A stretch of 64,000 nucleotides of DNA. It comes from Pyrinomonas methylaliphatogenes. Its GTDB lineage: Bacteria; Acidobacteriota; Blastocatellia; Pyrinomonadales; Pyrinomonadaceae. Of the stretch, positions 8,912-18,126 are shown one piece after another; the stretch's first letter is position 1, and every line of letters starts with the position of its first letter. Where the stretch lies: assembly GCF_000820845.2 (NCBI RefSeq), contig NZ_CBXV010000004.1, positions 62,001 to 126,000 of the forward strand, in the 5' to 3' direction. A model generated the notes under the pieces. That model was not told the DNA's origin, did no database searches, and saw only the letters and a program-made list of their open reading frames with translations. The position numbers and the translations under genes were made by a program.

Positions 8912-9047
8912 TCGAGTTCCACCAACCTATTTGGAACGGCTTCAAGTGATCTATATGACGGAAGGCAAGATAACTCCCTTCGGAGCGGAAGGCGAGGTGG
9001 GGTGCGGACTTTGCATACAGTGCGAGCGAGGAGTCAAACAATGGTTC

Positions 9048-10916
9048 ATGTCGAGATCTCACTTCAGATCGGCTTGGTTGAGCGTTGGGCTATGGGGAAA
9101 ATGTGTTACGATCGGTCTCGCCTTTTTGTGGTTCTTCATGTTCGGCGGAATCATCTACGGCCAGCACGAGTCGCCGGCAGTGCCGTCCGACTGGATGACG
9201 CCTGCGGAGCGGACCGATTATCGTGAGACTCCGCGTTATGCCGAGACGATCGCTTTCAGCGAGCGCTTAGCCGCCGCTTCGCCGTGGGTCCGTTTGGTCC
9301 ATTTCGGCGAAAGCGGCGAGGGGCGGGCGCTTCCGCTGCTGATCGTCGCAAAGGATGGGACTTTCACTCCGGAAGCGGCGCGCAAAGCGAGCAAGGTCGT
9401 CGTGCTCATTCAAGCGTGCATTCATGCGGGCGAATCGGAGGGGAAGGATGCCGGTTTGGCTTTGATCCGGGATATCGCCATCACGAAGACGCGCGCGGAG
9501 CTGATCGATCGCGCCGTGTTGCTTTTCATCCCCATCTACAACGTCGATGGGCACGAACGTTTCGGCCCCTATAATCGCATCAACCAGAACGGTCCAGCCG
9601 AGATGGGGTGGCGCGCGACGAGCGCTGGGCTGAATCTGAACCGTGATTACATCAAAGCCGATGCGCCGGAGACGCGCGCTTGGCTCCGTTTGTGGAACGA
9701 ATGGCAACCGGATCTGTTCATCGATTGCCACACGACCGATGGGGCCGATTTCCGCTACAACATCACCTATCAATTCGAGCGACACGAGAATGCGCCCATG
9801 TCTATACGCCAATGGATGCGCGAAATCTTCGAAGGGCGCGTCGTCCCTGCCGTGGAGGCGGAAGGCAATTTGGTTTCGCCCTACATCGTGTTGCATGATG
9901 AGACGGATCCGGCGCGGGGCATAGATGAGTTCATTTCGACGCCGCGCTTCGCCACCGGCTATGTCCCGCTGACGCGCAATCGACCGGCGTTGCTGATCGA
10001 AACGCACATGTTGAAACCTTATCGTTCGCGCGTGCGCGGAACGTACGATGTGCTCCGTTTCATGCTCGCGGAAGTCAATCGCGATCCCGCGTCGTTGATC
10101 AAAGCCGTGCGCGCTGCCGATGAGGAGGCCGGTTCATGGGGGCGGAGCTATGATCCGCAGCGTCGGGTCGCGCTCGAAGTCGAGCCGACAGAAGGATCGG
10201 TTCCGTTCCTGTTCAAGGGTGTGCGGTATCGGCGCGAGTTGAGCGAGATCTCCGGCGCGGTCCGGATCATATATGAATCGGAGCCGCTCGACCTGGAGGT
10301 TCCGCTCCGCAATCAAGCGCGAGTCAGCGTATCGGTCGCGCCTCCCCTGTACTACATCGTGCCGCCGCAGTGGAAAAGCGTGATCGAACTGCTGGCGGCG
10401 CATGGCGTGATGATGCGCAGGATCGAGGAGCCGCTAACGGTTGAGGTGGAAAGCTATCGCTTTCGTGACGTGAAATGGGCTCCATCCTCTTTCGAAGGGC
10501 GAGTGCTCTTATCTTTCGTCGCTGATCCGATTCATGAGCGCCGCACTTATCCGCGCGGATCGGTCCTCGTTCCGGTCGCTCAACCTGCGGCGCGTTTGAT
10601 CCTGCACATGCTCGAACCGCAGGCTCCGGATTCGCTCGTTCGCTGGGGATTCTTCAACGCCATCTTCGAGCAGAAAGAGTATGGTGAAGACTATGTGCTC
10701 GAGAACTTGGCGAGGCGGATGATAGCTGAGGACCCGAAACTGAAAGAGGAGTTCGAAGAGCGCGTGGCGCGCGATCCGAAGTTCGCGGCGGATGCGCGCG
10801 CACGTCTGCGCTTCTTCTACCAGCGATCGCCGTATTGGGATGCGCAACTGAATCTCTATCCGGTCGGGCGCATTCTGAATCCGATCGCCGTGCGCTCGAT
10901 TGAGTTAAAGCCTTGA
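9048..10916 (+). CDS. Secreted M14-family zinc carboxypeptidase
   Basis: Periplasmic or secreted zinc metallopeptidase of 622 residues. Zinc ligands are His126 and Glu129 in CIHAGES and His228 in FIDCHTTDG; the catalytic Glu is probably Glu318 in LLIETHM. Between them lies LNLNRDY, the family substrate-binding region. A signal peptide covers residues 1-37: a basic start (SRSHFR), a hydrophobic core (IGLAFLWFFMFGG) and likely cleavage before QHES. ATG 9048 is chosen because the longer frame to 8841 runs into the oxidase gene and has no family features. GAGGAG lies about 14 nt upstream. The C-terminal 250 residues form an extra domain as in other bacterial M14 proteins of this size. Substrate unknown. 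Confidence 0.88.
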   Translation: MSRSHFRSAWLSVGLWGKCVTIGLAFLWFFMFGGIIYGQHESPAVPSDWMTPAERTDYRETPRYAETIAFSERLAAASPWVRLVHFGESGEGRALPLLIVAKDGTFTPEAARKASKVVVLIQACIHAGESEGKDAGLALIRDIAITKTRAELIDRAVLLFIPIYNVDGHERFGPYNRINQNGPAEMGWRATSAGLNLNRDYIKADAPETRAWLRLWNEWQPDLFIDCHTTDGADFRYNITYQFERHENAPMSIRQWMREIFEGRVVPAVEAEGNLVSPYIVLHDETDPARGIDEFISTPRFATGYVPLTRNRPALLIETHMLKPYRSRVRGTYDVLRFMLAEVNRDPASLIKAVRAADEEAGSWGRSYDPQRRVALEVEPTEGSVPFLFKGVRYRRELSEISGAVRIIYESEPLDLEVPLRNQARVSVSVAPPLYYIVPPQWKSVIELLAAHGVMMRRIEEPLTVEVESYRFRDVKWAPSSFEGRVLLSFVADPIHERRTYPRGSVLVPVAQPAARLILHMLEPQAPDSLVRWGFFNAIFEQKEYGEDYVLENLARRMIAEDPKLKEEFEERVARDPKFAADARARLRFFYQRSPYWDAQLNLYPVGRILNPIAVRSIELKP

Positions 10917-10927
10917 GAGCCTGCGGC

Positions 10928-11077
10928 TCAAACGGCGCGGCGTCCGGTGATCAAATTGATGATCAAGATCACCAGCGCGATCACCAAGAGAAGGTGAAGC
11001 AGGCCGCCCACCGTGAATTTGGTGATCACTCCAAGAAGCCACAGGACCAGCAGGATGACGATGATCGTCCAAAGCAT
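10928..11077 (-). CDS. Lmo0937-family small membrane protein
   Basis: A 49-residue protein that is almost entirely two hydrophobic helices: LWTIIVILLVLWLLGVITKF and LLHLLLVIALVILIINLITG, ending in a short basic tail (RRAV). This is the pattern of the lmo0937 (DUF5670) family, found singly in many phyla and often stress-linked; function unknown. The start is well supported: GGAGAGGAGAAAG directly precedes the ATG at 11077. The open frame continues upstream of that start without family features. It is convergent with the M14 peptidase, 11 bp away. Confidence 0.85.
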   Translation of the reverse strand: MLWTIIVILLVLWLLGVITKFTVGGLLHLLLVIALVILIINLITGRRAV

Positions 11078-11348
11078 CTTTCTCCTCTCCTTATCCCCAG
11101 CCGTCCGCTGAATTTCACGGGCGCGCTGGCGTTTGAACTCGAAACGTCTCTTGAGCAACGCTCGTGCCAGAGACTCGGAAAGGGCGGAAGTGGGCGATAA
11201 GCGCGACGCGGCGTCTCCCAAGACGGCCCTCGCTGTATGGAAATGCGCGAGATCGGCGAGTTGGCTGTCTTGAATCGAGCCGTTGCTGGCTTGATTGTCC
11301 CATCCGTTCTCCTGTAATTTTCTTTTCACGACTCGCACGAGCGGATCA

Positions 11349-12080
11349 ATGCCATATCCAAGCGCATCGCGCCTCGAACTACCCATCCTGCAGGAGCTCG
11401 CTGCGACGGGCGGGACCGAAGAGTTGCAACTTCTCTATCGGCGCCTCATCGGCTATTTCCCGCAGTTGACCGGGGCGGAGATCGCGGCCATTGGCGATGG
11501 AGAGCACGATCGTTGGCGGCGTCTCGTTCAGCGCGCGGGCGCGTCATTGGTCGAGAAGCGTCAGATCGAACGGCATCATGGACGCTGGACGATCACTTCG
11601 GCAGGAAGGCGGCGCGTCGATGAGGAGGCGTTGCAGTTCGCTTTGACCGAAGGCGTAGGCCCGGGCGCGTCCGAAAAGCGCGCTTTCTCGCACGAGGAAG
11701 CTCAGCGGATGTTGCTTGAGATCGGGGGCGCGCTCGGTTATCACGCGGAGGCGGAGTTCGACGGTTACGATGTCGTGTGGCGTGTGGATCGCGCGAGCCC
11801 GCGCCTGAGCCACGTTTTCGAAGTGCAACGGCGGGGGAGTCTCGATAGCGCGCTCGCGCGCCTCAAACGCGCATATGATGCGCAGCGCTCGCGCCCCTTC
11901 CTGATCGTCGCCAGCGAGCGCGATACGGTGCGCGCCGAGCGGAGCTTGAACGTCGCGCGACATGGAGCTTTTCACGAGATCGGGAGGGTGACTGCGATCC
12001 TGAGCTTCGAACAGTTGCGTCGGCTCCATCGCGCTCTCTGGCCCGTCAGAGAGCTTCTCGCGCTCTTTTTCGAACGATGA
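11349..12080 (+). CDS. Winged-helix protein with a possible PD-(D/E)XK-like C-terminal domain
   Basis: A 243-residue cytosolic protein. Residues 10-95 look like a winged-helix domain of the Mrr-N kind (LELPILQELAATGG, then HHGRWTITSAGRRRVDEEAL with the Trp and late basic patch usual there). Residues 125-210 resemble a nuclease core: AEFDGYDVVWRVD with the putative metal Asp, SHVFEVQRRGSLDSALARLK with a Glu-x-Gln in place of Glu-x-Lys, and a following strand PFLIVASERD. ATG 11349 is preceded by GAGCGGA. The stop overlaps the mutS start by 4 nt (ATGA), so the two are translationally coupled, which suggests a role linked to DNA. The nuclease reading is inference from pattern only; the family is not recognised with confidence. 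Confidence 0.6.
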   Translation: MPYPSASRLELPILQELAATGGTEELQLLYRRLIGYFPQLTGAEIAAIGDGEHDRWRRLVQRAGASLVEKRQIERHHGRWTITSAGRRRVDEEALQFALTEGVGPGASEKRAFSHEEAQRMLLEIGGALGYHAEAEFDGYDVVWRVDRASPRLSHVFEVQRRGSLDSALARLKRAYDAQRSRPFLIVASERDTVRAERSLNVARHGAFHEIGRVTAILSFEQLRRLHRALWPVRELLALFFER

Positions 12081-14635
12081 TGGTCACACCGCCACTGCGC
12101 AAGCAGTATCTCGAGATCAAGGGGCGTTACCGGGACGCGCTTCTTCTTTTTCGCATCGGCGATTTCTATGAGGCTTTCGATGACGATGCGCGCGTGCTGG
12201 CGCGCGAGCTCGACATCGTGCTCACCACGAAGCCGATGGGCAAGCATTTGCGCGTGCCGCTCGCTGGCATCCCGCATCAGAGTCTCGATCGCTATCTGGC
12301 CATCTTGATCGCGCGCGGCTATCGCGTCGCCATCTGCGAGCAGTTGGAAGAAGCTCCGGCCAAGGGAAAACGGCTGATCGCGCGCGACGTGGTGCGCGTG
12401 GTCACGCCGGGCACGGTGATCGAGCCCGGGCTTCTGCAGAGCAAGACGAACAACTATCTGGCCGCTTACGTGACCGATGGGAAGCGAGTTGGACTAGCGC
12501 ACGCCGACGTTTCGACGGGAGATTTCGCCGCCACCGAAGTTGATGTCGCGGAGGCTTTGGGTGAGCTTCAACGGATCGCGCCCGCCGAGACCCTCGTCGC
12601 ACGCGATCAACCCATCGATCAAAGTCAAGTGCCCGGCTTCATCACGCGCATCGGCGAAGAGCTCTTCGAAGAGGAGCACGCGCGTCAAGCCCTGCTTGAA
12701 CATTTCGGCGCGCGCACGCTCGCTCCCTTCGGGCTAGAGGCGCAGCCGCTGGCCGTGCGCGCGGCAGGCGCGATCATCGCCTACTTGCGTGAGATGCGTT
12801 CGATCGCTATCGGCCATCTGACGCGCTTGCGCAGCTACGAGACGGAAAGTTTCATGACGCTGGACCAGCAAACGGTGCGCGCGCTGGAGATCTTCGAAAG
12901 CGACGCTCCGGCGGGGACGCTGCTCGCGGCGCTCGATCGAACGCGCACGCCGATGGGAGGGCGCTTGCTGCGGCGTTGGCTACGCCAACCGCTGCTCGAT
13001 CTAGCGGAGATCGTCCGCCGGCAAGAGCACGTCAGATGGTTCTACGAGCGGCGCGAAGCGCGCGAGGAGATCGTTTCTGCGCTCGGCGGCGTGCATGATT
13101 TGGAGCGTCTGTCGGCGCGCGCGCGATCCGCTTCCGTGACGCCCATCGAGCTCCTTTCGCTGGCCCAGAGTCTGGAGGCGATTCCGCGCGTGCGCGCCGT
13201 TTTGCAGCGGGATCGCCGGCATCTGGGCGCATTGCTCGCCGCCCTGCCTGATTGTCAGCGGGTGATCGATGCGATCCGCGCCACAATATCGGATGAGATA
13301 CTGCAAGCTGGGCGCGGACCGATCATCCGCGATGGGGTGTCGGAAGAGCTCGATCGGTTGCGCACCCTTCTGCGCGATGGGAGACGATATCTGAGCGAGC
13401 TCGAAGAGCGCGAGCGCGCGCGCACGGGGATCAAAAGTTTGCGCGTCGGTTACAACAAGGTCTTCGGTTACTACATCGAAGTGACGCGACCGAATCTCCA
13501 TCTCGTCCCCGAGGATTACGCGCGTAAGCAAACTCTCGTCAATGCGGAGCGCTTCATCACGCTCGAACTCAAAGAGCACGAGACGCTCGTCGTGCGCGCC
13601 GAAGAACGGATCAGGGAGCTTGAAGAGAGTCTGTTCCGGCGGCTGTGCGGTGAGATCGCGCAGCGGCGCGACGAGATCTTGGCCGCGGCGCGCACGCTCG
13701 CTTATCTCGATGTGATCGTCTCGTTGGCCGAGGTGGCTGTGGAGTGGGGATATACCTGTCCGCGAGTGAACGAAAGCGCGTCCTTGCGCATCCGCGGCGG
13801 GCGTCATCCAGTGCTCGAAAGGAGATTGGGGCGCGAGCGATTCGTCGCCAACGATCTACACCTCGGCGGCGATGGCCCACGGATCGTGCTGCTTACCGGA
13901 CCGAACATGTCCGGCAAGACGACCTACATGCGGCAGGCGGCGTTGATCGTTTTGCTCGCGCAGATCGGTTCGTTCGTGCCAGCAGCAGAGGCGGAGATCG
14001 GCCTTTGCGATCGCATCTTCACGCGCGCCGGACTCTACGATCGAATCGGGAGCGGCGAATCGACCTTCATGACGGAGATGATCGAAACGGCCCACATCTT
14101 GCACCACGCCAGTTCGCGTTCGCTCGTGCTCTTCGATGAACTCGGACGCGGGACCTCGACTTATGACGGATTGTCAGTCGCGCGCGCCGTTCTGGAGTAC
14201 ATTCACAATCACCCGCAGTTGGGATGTCGGACGCTGTTCGCCACGCATTATCATGAGCTGACGGAACTGGAATCCGTGTTGCCGCGACTCGAAAACTTCC
14301 ACGTCGAGATCGCCGAACGGGAGGGAGAATTGATCTTCTTGTATCGAGTCATCCCTGGACGGGCGGAGCGAAGCTACGGCGTATATGCGGCAAAGCTCGC
14401 CGGATTGCCGCCGCCGATCGTCCGTCGCGCGCGCGAACTCTTGGGCGAATATGAGGATGGGGCGCGCAAGGGGCCGGCAGCGCATATGCGCGGAACGATT
14501 AGACCCGACTTGATCGACAAATTGCTTGCGCTGGATCTAGATTCGCTCTCTCCGGTCGAAGCCCTGATGAAGCTCTACGAGTTGCAGCGCGAAGCTGTGT
14601 TGGAAGCTGGGAAGGGAAGAAGAGCGGCAAAGTGA
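12077..14635 (+). CDS. mutS: DNA mismatch repair protein MutS
   Basis: Mismatch recognition ATPase of 852 residues, the normal length. The N-terminal mismatch-binding domain has the Phe-x-Glu motif in RIGDFYEAFD. Connector, lever (MTLDQQTVRALEIFES) and clamp domains follow. The ATPase has Walker A GPNMSGKT at 608-615 and Walker B LFDELGRGTST at about 685-695, with the composite-site motif ATHYHEL after it. The C-terminus ends in the short helical region that carries the dimerisation module in long MutS1 proteins. The start overlaps the stop of the preceding gene by 4 nt. No mutL is seen in the window. Confidence 0.97.
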   Translation: MMVTPPLRKQYLEIKGRYRDALLLFRIGDFYEAFDDDARVLARELDIVLTTKPMGKHLRVPLAGIPHQSLDRYLAILIARGYRVAICEQLEEAPAKGKRLIARDVVRVVTPGTVIEPGLLQSKTNNYLAAYVTDGKRVGLAHADVSTGDFAATEVDVAEALGELQRIAPAETLVARDQPIDQSQVPGFITRIGEELFEEEHARQALLEHFGARTLAPFGLEAQPLAVRAAGAIIAYLREMRSIAIGHLTRLRSYETESFMTLDQQTVRALEIFESDAPAGTLLAALDRTRTPMGGRLLRRWLRQPLLDLAEIVRRQEHVRWFYERREAREEIVSALGGVHDLERLSARARSASVTPIELLSLAQSLEAIPRVRAVLQRDRRHLGALLAALPDCQRVIDAIRATISDEILQAGRGPIIRDGVSEELDRLRTLLRDGRRYLSELEERERARTGIKSLRVGYNKVFGYYIEVTRPNLHLVPEDYARKQTLVNAERFITLELKEHETLVVRAEERIRELEESLFRRLCGEIAQRRDEILAAARTLAYLDVIVSLAEVAVEWGYTCPRVNESASLRIRGGRHPVLERRLGRERFVANDLHLGGDGPRIVLLTGPNMSGKTTYMRQAALIVLLAQIGSFVPAAEAEIGLCDRIFTRAGLYDRIGSGESTFMTEMIETAHILHHASSRSLVLFDELGRGTSTYDGLSVARAVLEYIHNHPQLGCRTLFATHYHELTELESVLPRLENFHVEIAEREGELIFLYRVIPGRAERSYGVYAAKLAGLPPPIVRRARELLGEYEDGARKGPAAHMRGTIRPDLIDKLLALDLDSLSPVEALMKLYELQREAVLEAGKGRRAAK

Positions 14636-14732
14636 GAGTTCGTCGCCTTCTTTTTGCGGTCTCGTGGCCGATCGTTTCGAGCGGGTGGCGAAGAACCCCG
14701 CGCATCGTGGTCCTATGTAACGCTCGGTCGTT

Positions 14733-15638
14733 TCAGACCGGATCGGTGTGGATCTGCACGTGGGAGCGCGGGATCTCCTCTTCGATCGCGCGTAGGACTT
14801 TGACCGTGATCTCATGCGCTTCGTCGAGCCTTTTGTGCCGGTCTATTTCGAGGTGCAGATCGATGAATTTGACCGATCCCGAACGCCGCGTGCGCAGGTC
14901 GTGAAAGCCGCGCACGCCTTCATCGCGATAGCGTTCGACGATGGCGGCGATTTTGTCATCGATCTCCAAAGGGAGACGACGATCCATCAGCACATCGACC
15001 GAATCTCGCCCGACGCGAACGGCTGACCAGATGATATAGAGCGAAATCGCCAGCGAAATGAGCGGGTCGGCGATGAGCCATCCTGTTCGGACGACGATGA
15101 TGAGCGCAAGGAGCGCGCCGAGGTTGGTCCAGATATCGGTTAGATAATGGAGCGCGTCGGCTTGTAGCGCCGGCGACTCGGTCGCGCGCGCGACGCGCCT
15201 CAAGCGCGTAACCAGCAGAGCGCTCACCAAAGTGGCGATCAGCATCGCCACGATCCCGAAGGATGTTGCGGCGATCGAATGTGGGATGATCAGTCGCCGT
15301 ATCGCTTCGATGATGAGGAAGAGTCCCGAGAGAGTGATGATGCTGGCTTGGAAGAGCCCGGCGAGCGATTCGGCTTTGCCATGCCCGTAAGCGTGATCCT
15401 CGTCCGCCGGGCGCGCCGCCGTGCGGACCGCGACGTAATTGATCGCCGAAGCGAAGATGTCCATCGTCGAATCGAGCAATGAGGCCCATACGCTGATCGA
15501 TCCAGTGAGCCATCCGGTCGCCGTCTTCAGCGCGATCAGAAAAGCGGCGGTGAGAATGGACAGGCGCGCCGCACGGCTTTTGGCCCGCGACTCTTCGGCC
15601 AGGGAGAGCGAAGCGTGCTTAGACAGGTTCGCGGCCAT
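14733..15638 (-). CDS. Cation diffusion facilitator (CDF) family transporter
   Basis: Inner-membrane divalent metal/proton antiporter of 301 residues. Six transmembrane helices are followed by a cytosolic ferredoxin-like metal-binding domain (VRGFHDLRTRRSGSVKFIDLHL). The intramembrane metal site is visible as Asp-x-x-x-Asp in LLDSTMDI and His-x-x-x-Asp in HYLTDIW. The His-rich loop DEDHAYGHGKAE is present. Asp at the first position of the first motif fits the mixed Fe/Zn/Mn subfamily better than a specific zinc exporter, but the metal is not certain. ATG 15638 is preferred over a GTG at 15677 because residues in between are basic and not conserved. Confidence 0.92.
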   Translation of the reverse strand: MAANLSKHASLSLAEESRAKSRAARLSILTAAFLIALKTATGWLTGSISVWASLLDSTMDIFASAINYVAVRTAARPADEDHAYGHGKAESLAGLFQASIITLSGLFLIIEAIRRLIIPHSIAATSFGIVAMLIATLVSALLVTRLRRVARATESPALQADALHYLTDIWTNLGALLALIIVVRTGWLIADPLISLAISLYIIWSAVRVGRDSVDVLMDRRLPLEIDDKIAAIVERYRDEGVRGFHDLRTRRSGSVKFIDLHLEIDRHKRLDEAHEITVKVLRAIEEEIPRSHVQIHTDPV

Positions 15639-15686
15639 GGCTATTCGCCCACATGATAGCAAAAACCGCCGCTTCACTCTTACGTT

Positions 15687-16691
15687 TCAATGCCCAAAGG
15701 CGTCGGGGCACTCGGAGATCTCATCGACGACACGGCTACGGGCCGCGCGGGTCACGATGGCGACGCCAGCGAAGATCAGAAGCATCGCCACCCACGCTCG
15801 ACGGTTGGGCCATTCTCCGAGCATGAACGGCGAGATGGCGAAAGCGACCAGCGGTTGCAAGTAGATGTAAACGGCAACGCTGCTCGGCGCGACTCGCGCG
15901 AGCGCCCAGGAGTTCAAGTAATATGCGCCGACGGTCGGCACAAGCACGATGTAGAGGACGACCAGCCAGATGCTGAGATCGAGCTCGGCGATGCGCATCC
16001 CTGCGAGATGATAGATCCCGAACGGCGCCGTGACGAGGTTCGCCAGGAGGAAGATGAGCGCTGTGACGGTCAACGCCCCATAGCGCCGAATGAGATCTTG
16101 CGCCAAGACGATATAGGAGCCGTAAAAGATAGTGTTCGCGATGAGGAGCGCGTCGCCCGAGATGGTGTGAGCGGAAAAATCGCTGCGCGTCGGATCGACG
16201 AGATAGATGACGCCGACGGCGGCAAGCGCGATGCCGAAAGCTTTGCTCAGCGTGAGCTTCTCCGCGCCGAGGGCGACGCTCGTCAGCAGCGTGAAGATCG
16301 GAATGGCCGTGCCGAGCAAAGTGGCGTTGATCGCCGTCGAGCGAGCCAACCCCTCGATGAAAAGTAGCTGGTTGAGAACGATGCCGAAGAGGCTGCAGAG
16401 CGCGAGGCGGCCATAATCTTCGCGTCGAATCTGCCTGAGGCGCGATCTGCCGCGTTGGAGCAGCGCGAACATGAGCGCTGCTCCGGCGATGCGCAGGGCG
16501 ACGAGCGCGACGCCCGGAAATGCTTTCAACGCGAGCTTGCCGAAGACCGGCCACGTGCCGAACATCAGTTGCACGGCGATGAGCGCCAGATGCGGGGCGC
16601 TGCGCTGCCATAGCGCGCCCGACGTCCGCTCGCCGACGCGAGGAGTTGATATCCTCGAGTCGGTTGCCTCACTCAAATCCGATCGTGGCAT
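15687..16691 (-). CDS. EamA/DMT-family transporter
   Basis: A 334-residue inner-membrane protein with ten predicted helices in two EamA repeats. The first runs from HLALIAVQLMFGTWPVFGK to about residue 180, the second from GDALLIANTIFYGSYIVLAQ to RRAWVAMLLIFAGVAIV. The family exports amino acids, metabolites or drugs; no substrate can be inferred. The first 28 residues are polar. It lies just upstream of the CDF gene on the same strand (48 bp) and downstream of the E2 gene, from which it is separated by a hairpin. Confidence 0.88.
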   Translation of the reverse strand: MPRSDLSEATDSRISTPRVGERTSGALWQRSAPHLALIAVQLMFGTWPVFGKLALKAFPGVALVALRIAGAALMFALLQRGRSRLRQIRREDYGRLALCSLFGIVLNQLLFIEGLARSTAINATLLGTAIPIFTLLTSVALGAEKLTLSKAFGIALAAVGVIYLVDPTRSDFSAHTISGDALLIANTIFYGSYIVLAQDLIRRYGALTVTALIFLLANLVTAPFGIYHLAGMRIAELDLSIWLVVLYIVLVPTVGAYYLNSWALARVAPSSVAVYIYLQPLVAFAISPFMLGEWPNRRAWVAMLLIFAGVAIVTRAARSRVVDEISECPDAFGH

Positions 16692-16770
16692 GTATCTATC
16701 TCAACGTAGAAGGTGAGGGGCTCGGATCCTCGTTTTGCGATTCGACGGCGCAAAATGAGCGACCGGTCGA

Positions 16771-16795
16771 GGAGGTGGGGCCGAAGCCCACCTCC
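16771..16795 (-). terminator. Hairpin after the pyruvate dehydrogenase operon
   Basis: A perfect 9 bp stem, GGAGGTGGG against CCCACCTCC, with a UUCG-type loop when read on the minus strand. It begins 6 bp after the E2 stop codon. There is no U-run, so it may protect the mRNA 3' end or weaken readthrough into the transporter gene instead of being a full intrinsic terminator. Confidence 0.6.
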
Positions 16796-16801
16796 GAAGC
16801 G

Positions 16802-18070
16802 TCAGATCAACAAGCGGAGCGGGTTCTCCAGCAGCCTCTTGAAAGTCTGTAAGAATTGGGCGCCGGTGGCCCCGTCGATGATGCGATGATCGCAAGACAT
16901 CGTGACGCGCATCATCTGACGGATGACGATCTCGCCGTCACGCACGACCGGTTTCGGTTGAGCGGCGCCGACGGCCAAGATGCCGGCTTCGGGCGGATTG
17001 ATGATCGCCGTGAACTCGTCGATGCCGAACATGCCGAGATTGCTCACCGAAAAGGTCGCGCCCGTGTACTCTTCGGGTTTGAGCTTACGCGCTCGGGCGC
17101 GCTCGGCGAGCTCGCGGATCTCGCGGCTGATCGTCCCCAAGCTCTTCAAATTGGCCGCGCGCACAACCGGCGTGATCAGCCCATCTTCGAGCGCAACCGC
17201 GACGCCGATGTCGGCTTGCTTGTAGTAGCGAATCGCCCTTTCTTGGAACGAGGCGTTGACCTGCGGGTGCTGCATCAGGGCGGCGGCGGCGACTTTGACG
17301 ATGATGTCGTTAAGACTGATGTTGAGTTCCGGATCGAGTTCATTGAGCGATCGCCGCAGCTCTATGGCGCGATCCATCTCGATCTCGGTCGTCAGGAAGA
17401 AATGCGGGACTGGACCGATCGATGAGGCGAGACGACGCGCGATCGTCCGCCGCATCTCGGTGAGCGGAACCTCTTCATAAGGCGCGGCCTCTGAAGGGAT
17501 CGGTTGGGCCGGAGCCGCTTCGGCCAAGCGCGGCGCAGCTTGACGACTGGCTTCGATCGCCGCCTCGATATCCCGTTTGATGATGCGCCCGCCTGGGCCG
17601 CTGCCCTTCAGGGTGCGCAAATTGATCCCAGCTTCTGCGGCCATGCGGGCAGCGATGGGCGAGACGAAGATCCGTTCAGCGCCGCGCTCGCCATTGCTAG
17701 GCGCTTCGGGAGAAGGCGCTTCGCGACGCTCCTCTCGGGCGGCGCGCTCTTCCGCTGCGGGCGCGCTCTGCTTGACCTTCTCTCCGCCGGGACTCTTTTC
17801 GACTTCGGTGAGCAGCGCAGAGATATCTTCATCTGCCTCGCCGACGATCGCGATGGGGTGCCCGAGCGGGACCGATTCGCCTTCGTGGACCAAGATCTTG
17901 CGTAAAACGCCCGCCGTATTGGCCGTCACTTCCATCGTGGCCTTGTCCGTATCGACTTCGGCGATGGTCTCGCCCGGCGCGATCTGTTCGCCCTCCTTCT
18001 TGAGCCAGCGGGCGAGTTGCCCCTCCTCCATCGTCGGGGAGAGTTTCGGCATAACGATCTTCGTGGCCAT
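16802..18070 (-). CDS. Pyruvate dehydrogenase E2, dihydrolipoamide acetyltransferase
   Basis: Core of the pyruvate dehydrogenase complex; moves the acetyl group from lipoamide to CoA. 422 residues with one lipoyl domain (1-80, lipoyl lysine in DTDKATMEV), a Pro/Glu-rich hinge, a peripheral subunit-binding domain (FVSPIAARMAAEAGINL, about 135-170) and the catalytic domain with the active-site His in SCDHRIIDGA. The third gene of a minus-strand operon after E1-alpha and E1-beta (56 bp spacing). GAGGT before the ATG supports the start. Branched-chain E2 proteins are similar, but the presence of PdhA/PdhB-type E1 genes favours pyruvate. No E3 gene is present here. Confidence 0.92.
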   Translation of the reverse strand: MATKIVMPKLSPTMEEGQLARWLKKEGEQIAPGETIAEVDTDKATMEVTANTAGVLRKILVHEGESVPLGHPIAIVGEADEDISALLTEVEKSPGGEKVKQSAPAAEERAAREERREAPSPEAPSNGERGAERIFVSPIAARMAAEAGINLRTLKGSGPGGRIIKRDIEAAIEASRQAAPRLAEAAPAQPIPSEAAPYEEVPLTEMRRTIARRLASSIGPVPHFFLTTEIEMDRAIELRRSLNELDPELNISLNDIIVKVAAAALMQHPQVNASFQERAIRYYKQADIGVAVALEDGLITPVVRAANLKSLGTISREIRELAERARARKLKPEEYTGATFSVSNLGMFGIDEFTAIINPPEAGILAVGAAQPKPVVRDGEIVIRQMMRVTMSCDHRIIDGATGAQFLQTFKRLLENPLRLLI

Positions 18071-18126
18071 TCGTTTACCTCAGAGATTAGATTTGTCTTT
18101 ACGACTCTAAGCGGCGCGAACGCTCA

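Noticed and set aside
8841-9047. A longer N-terminus for the M14 peptidase
   Set aside because: It overlaps the oxidase subunit III gene by 71 bp and would bury a good signal peptide 70 residues inside the protein.
11078-11386. An upstream extension of the Lmo0937-family ORF on the minus strand
   Set aside because: The internal ATG at 11077 has a near-perfect ribosome-binding site and begins the conserved membrane protein. The upstream part lacks family features and overlaps the start of the plus-strand gene.
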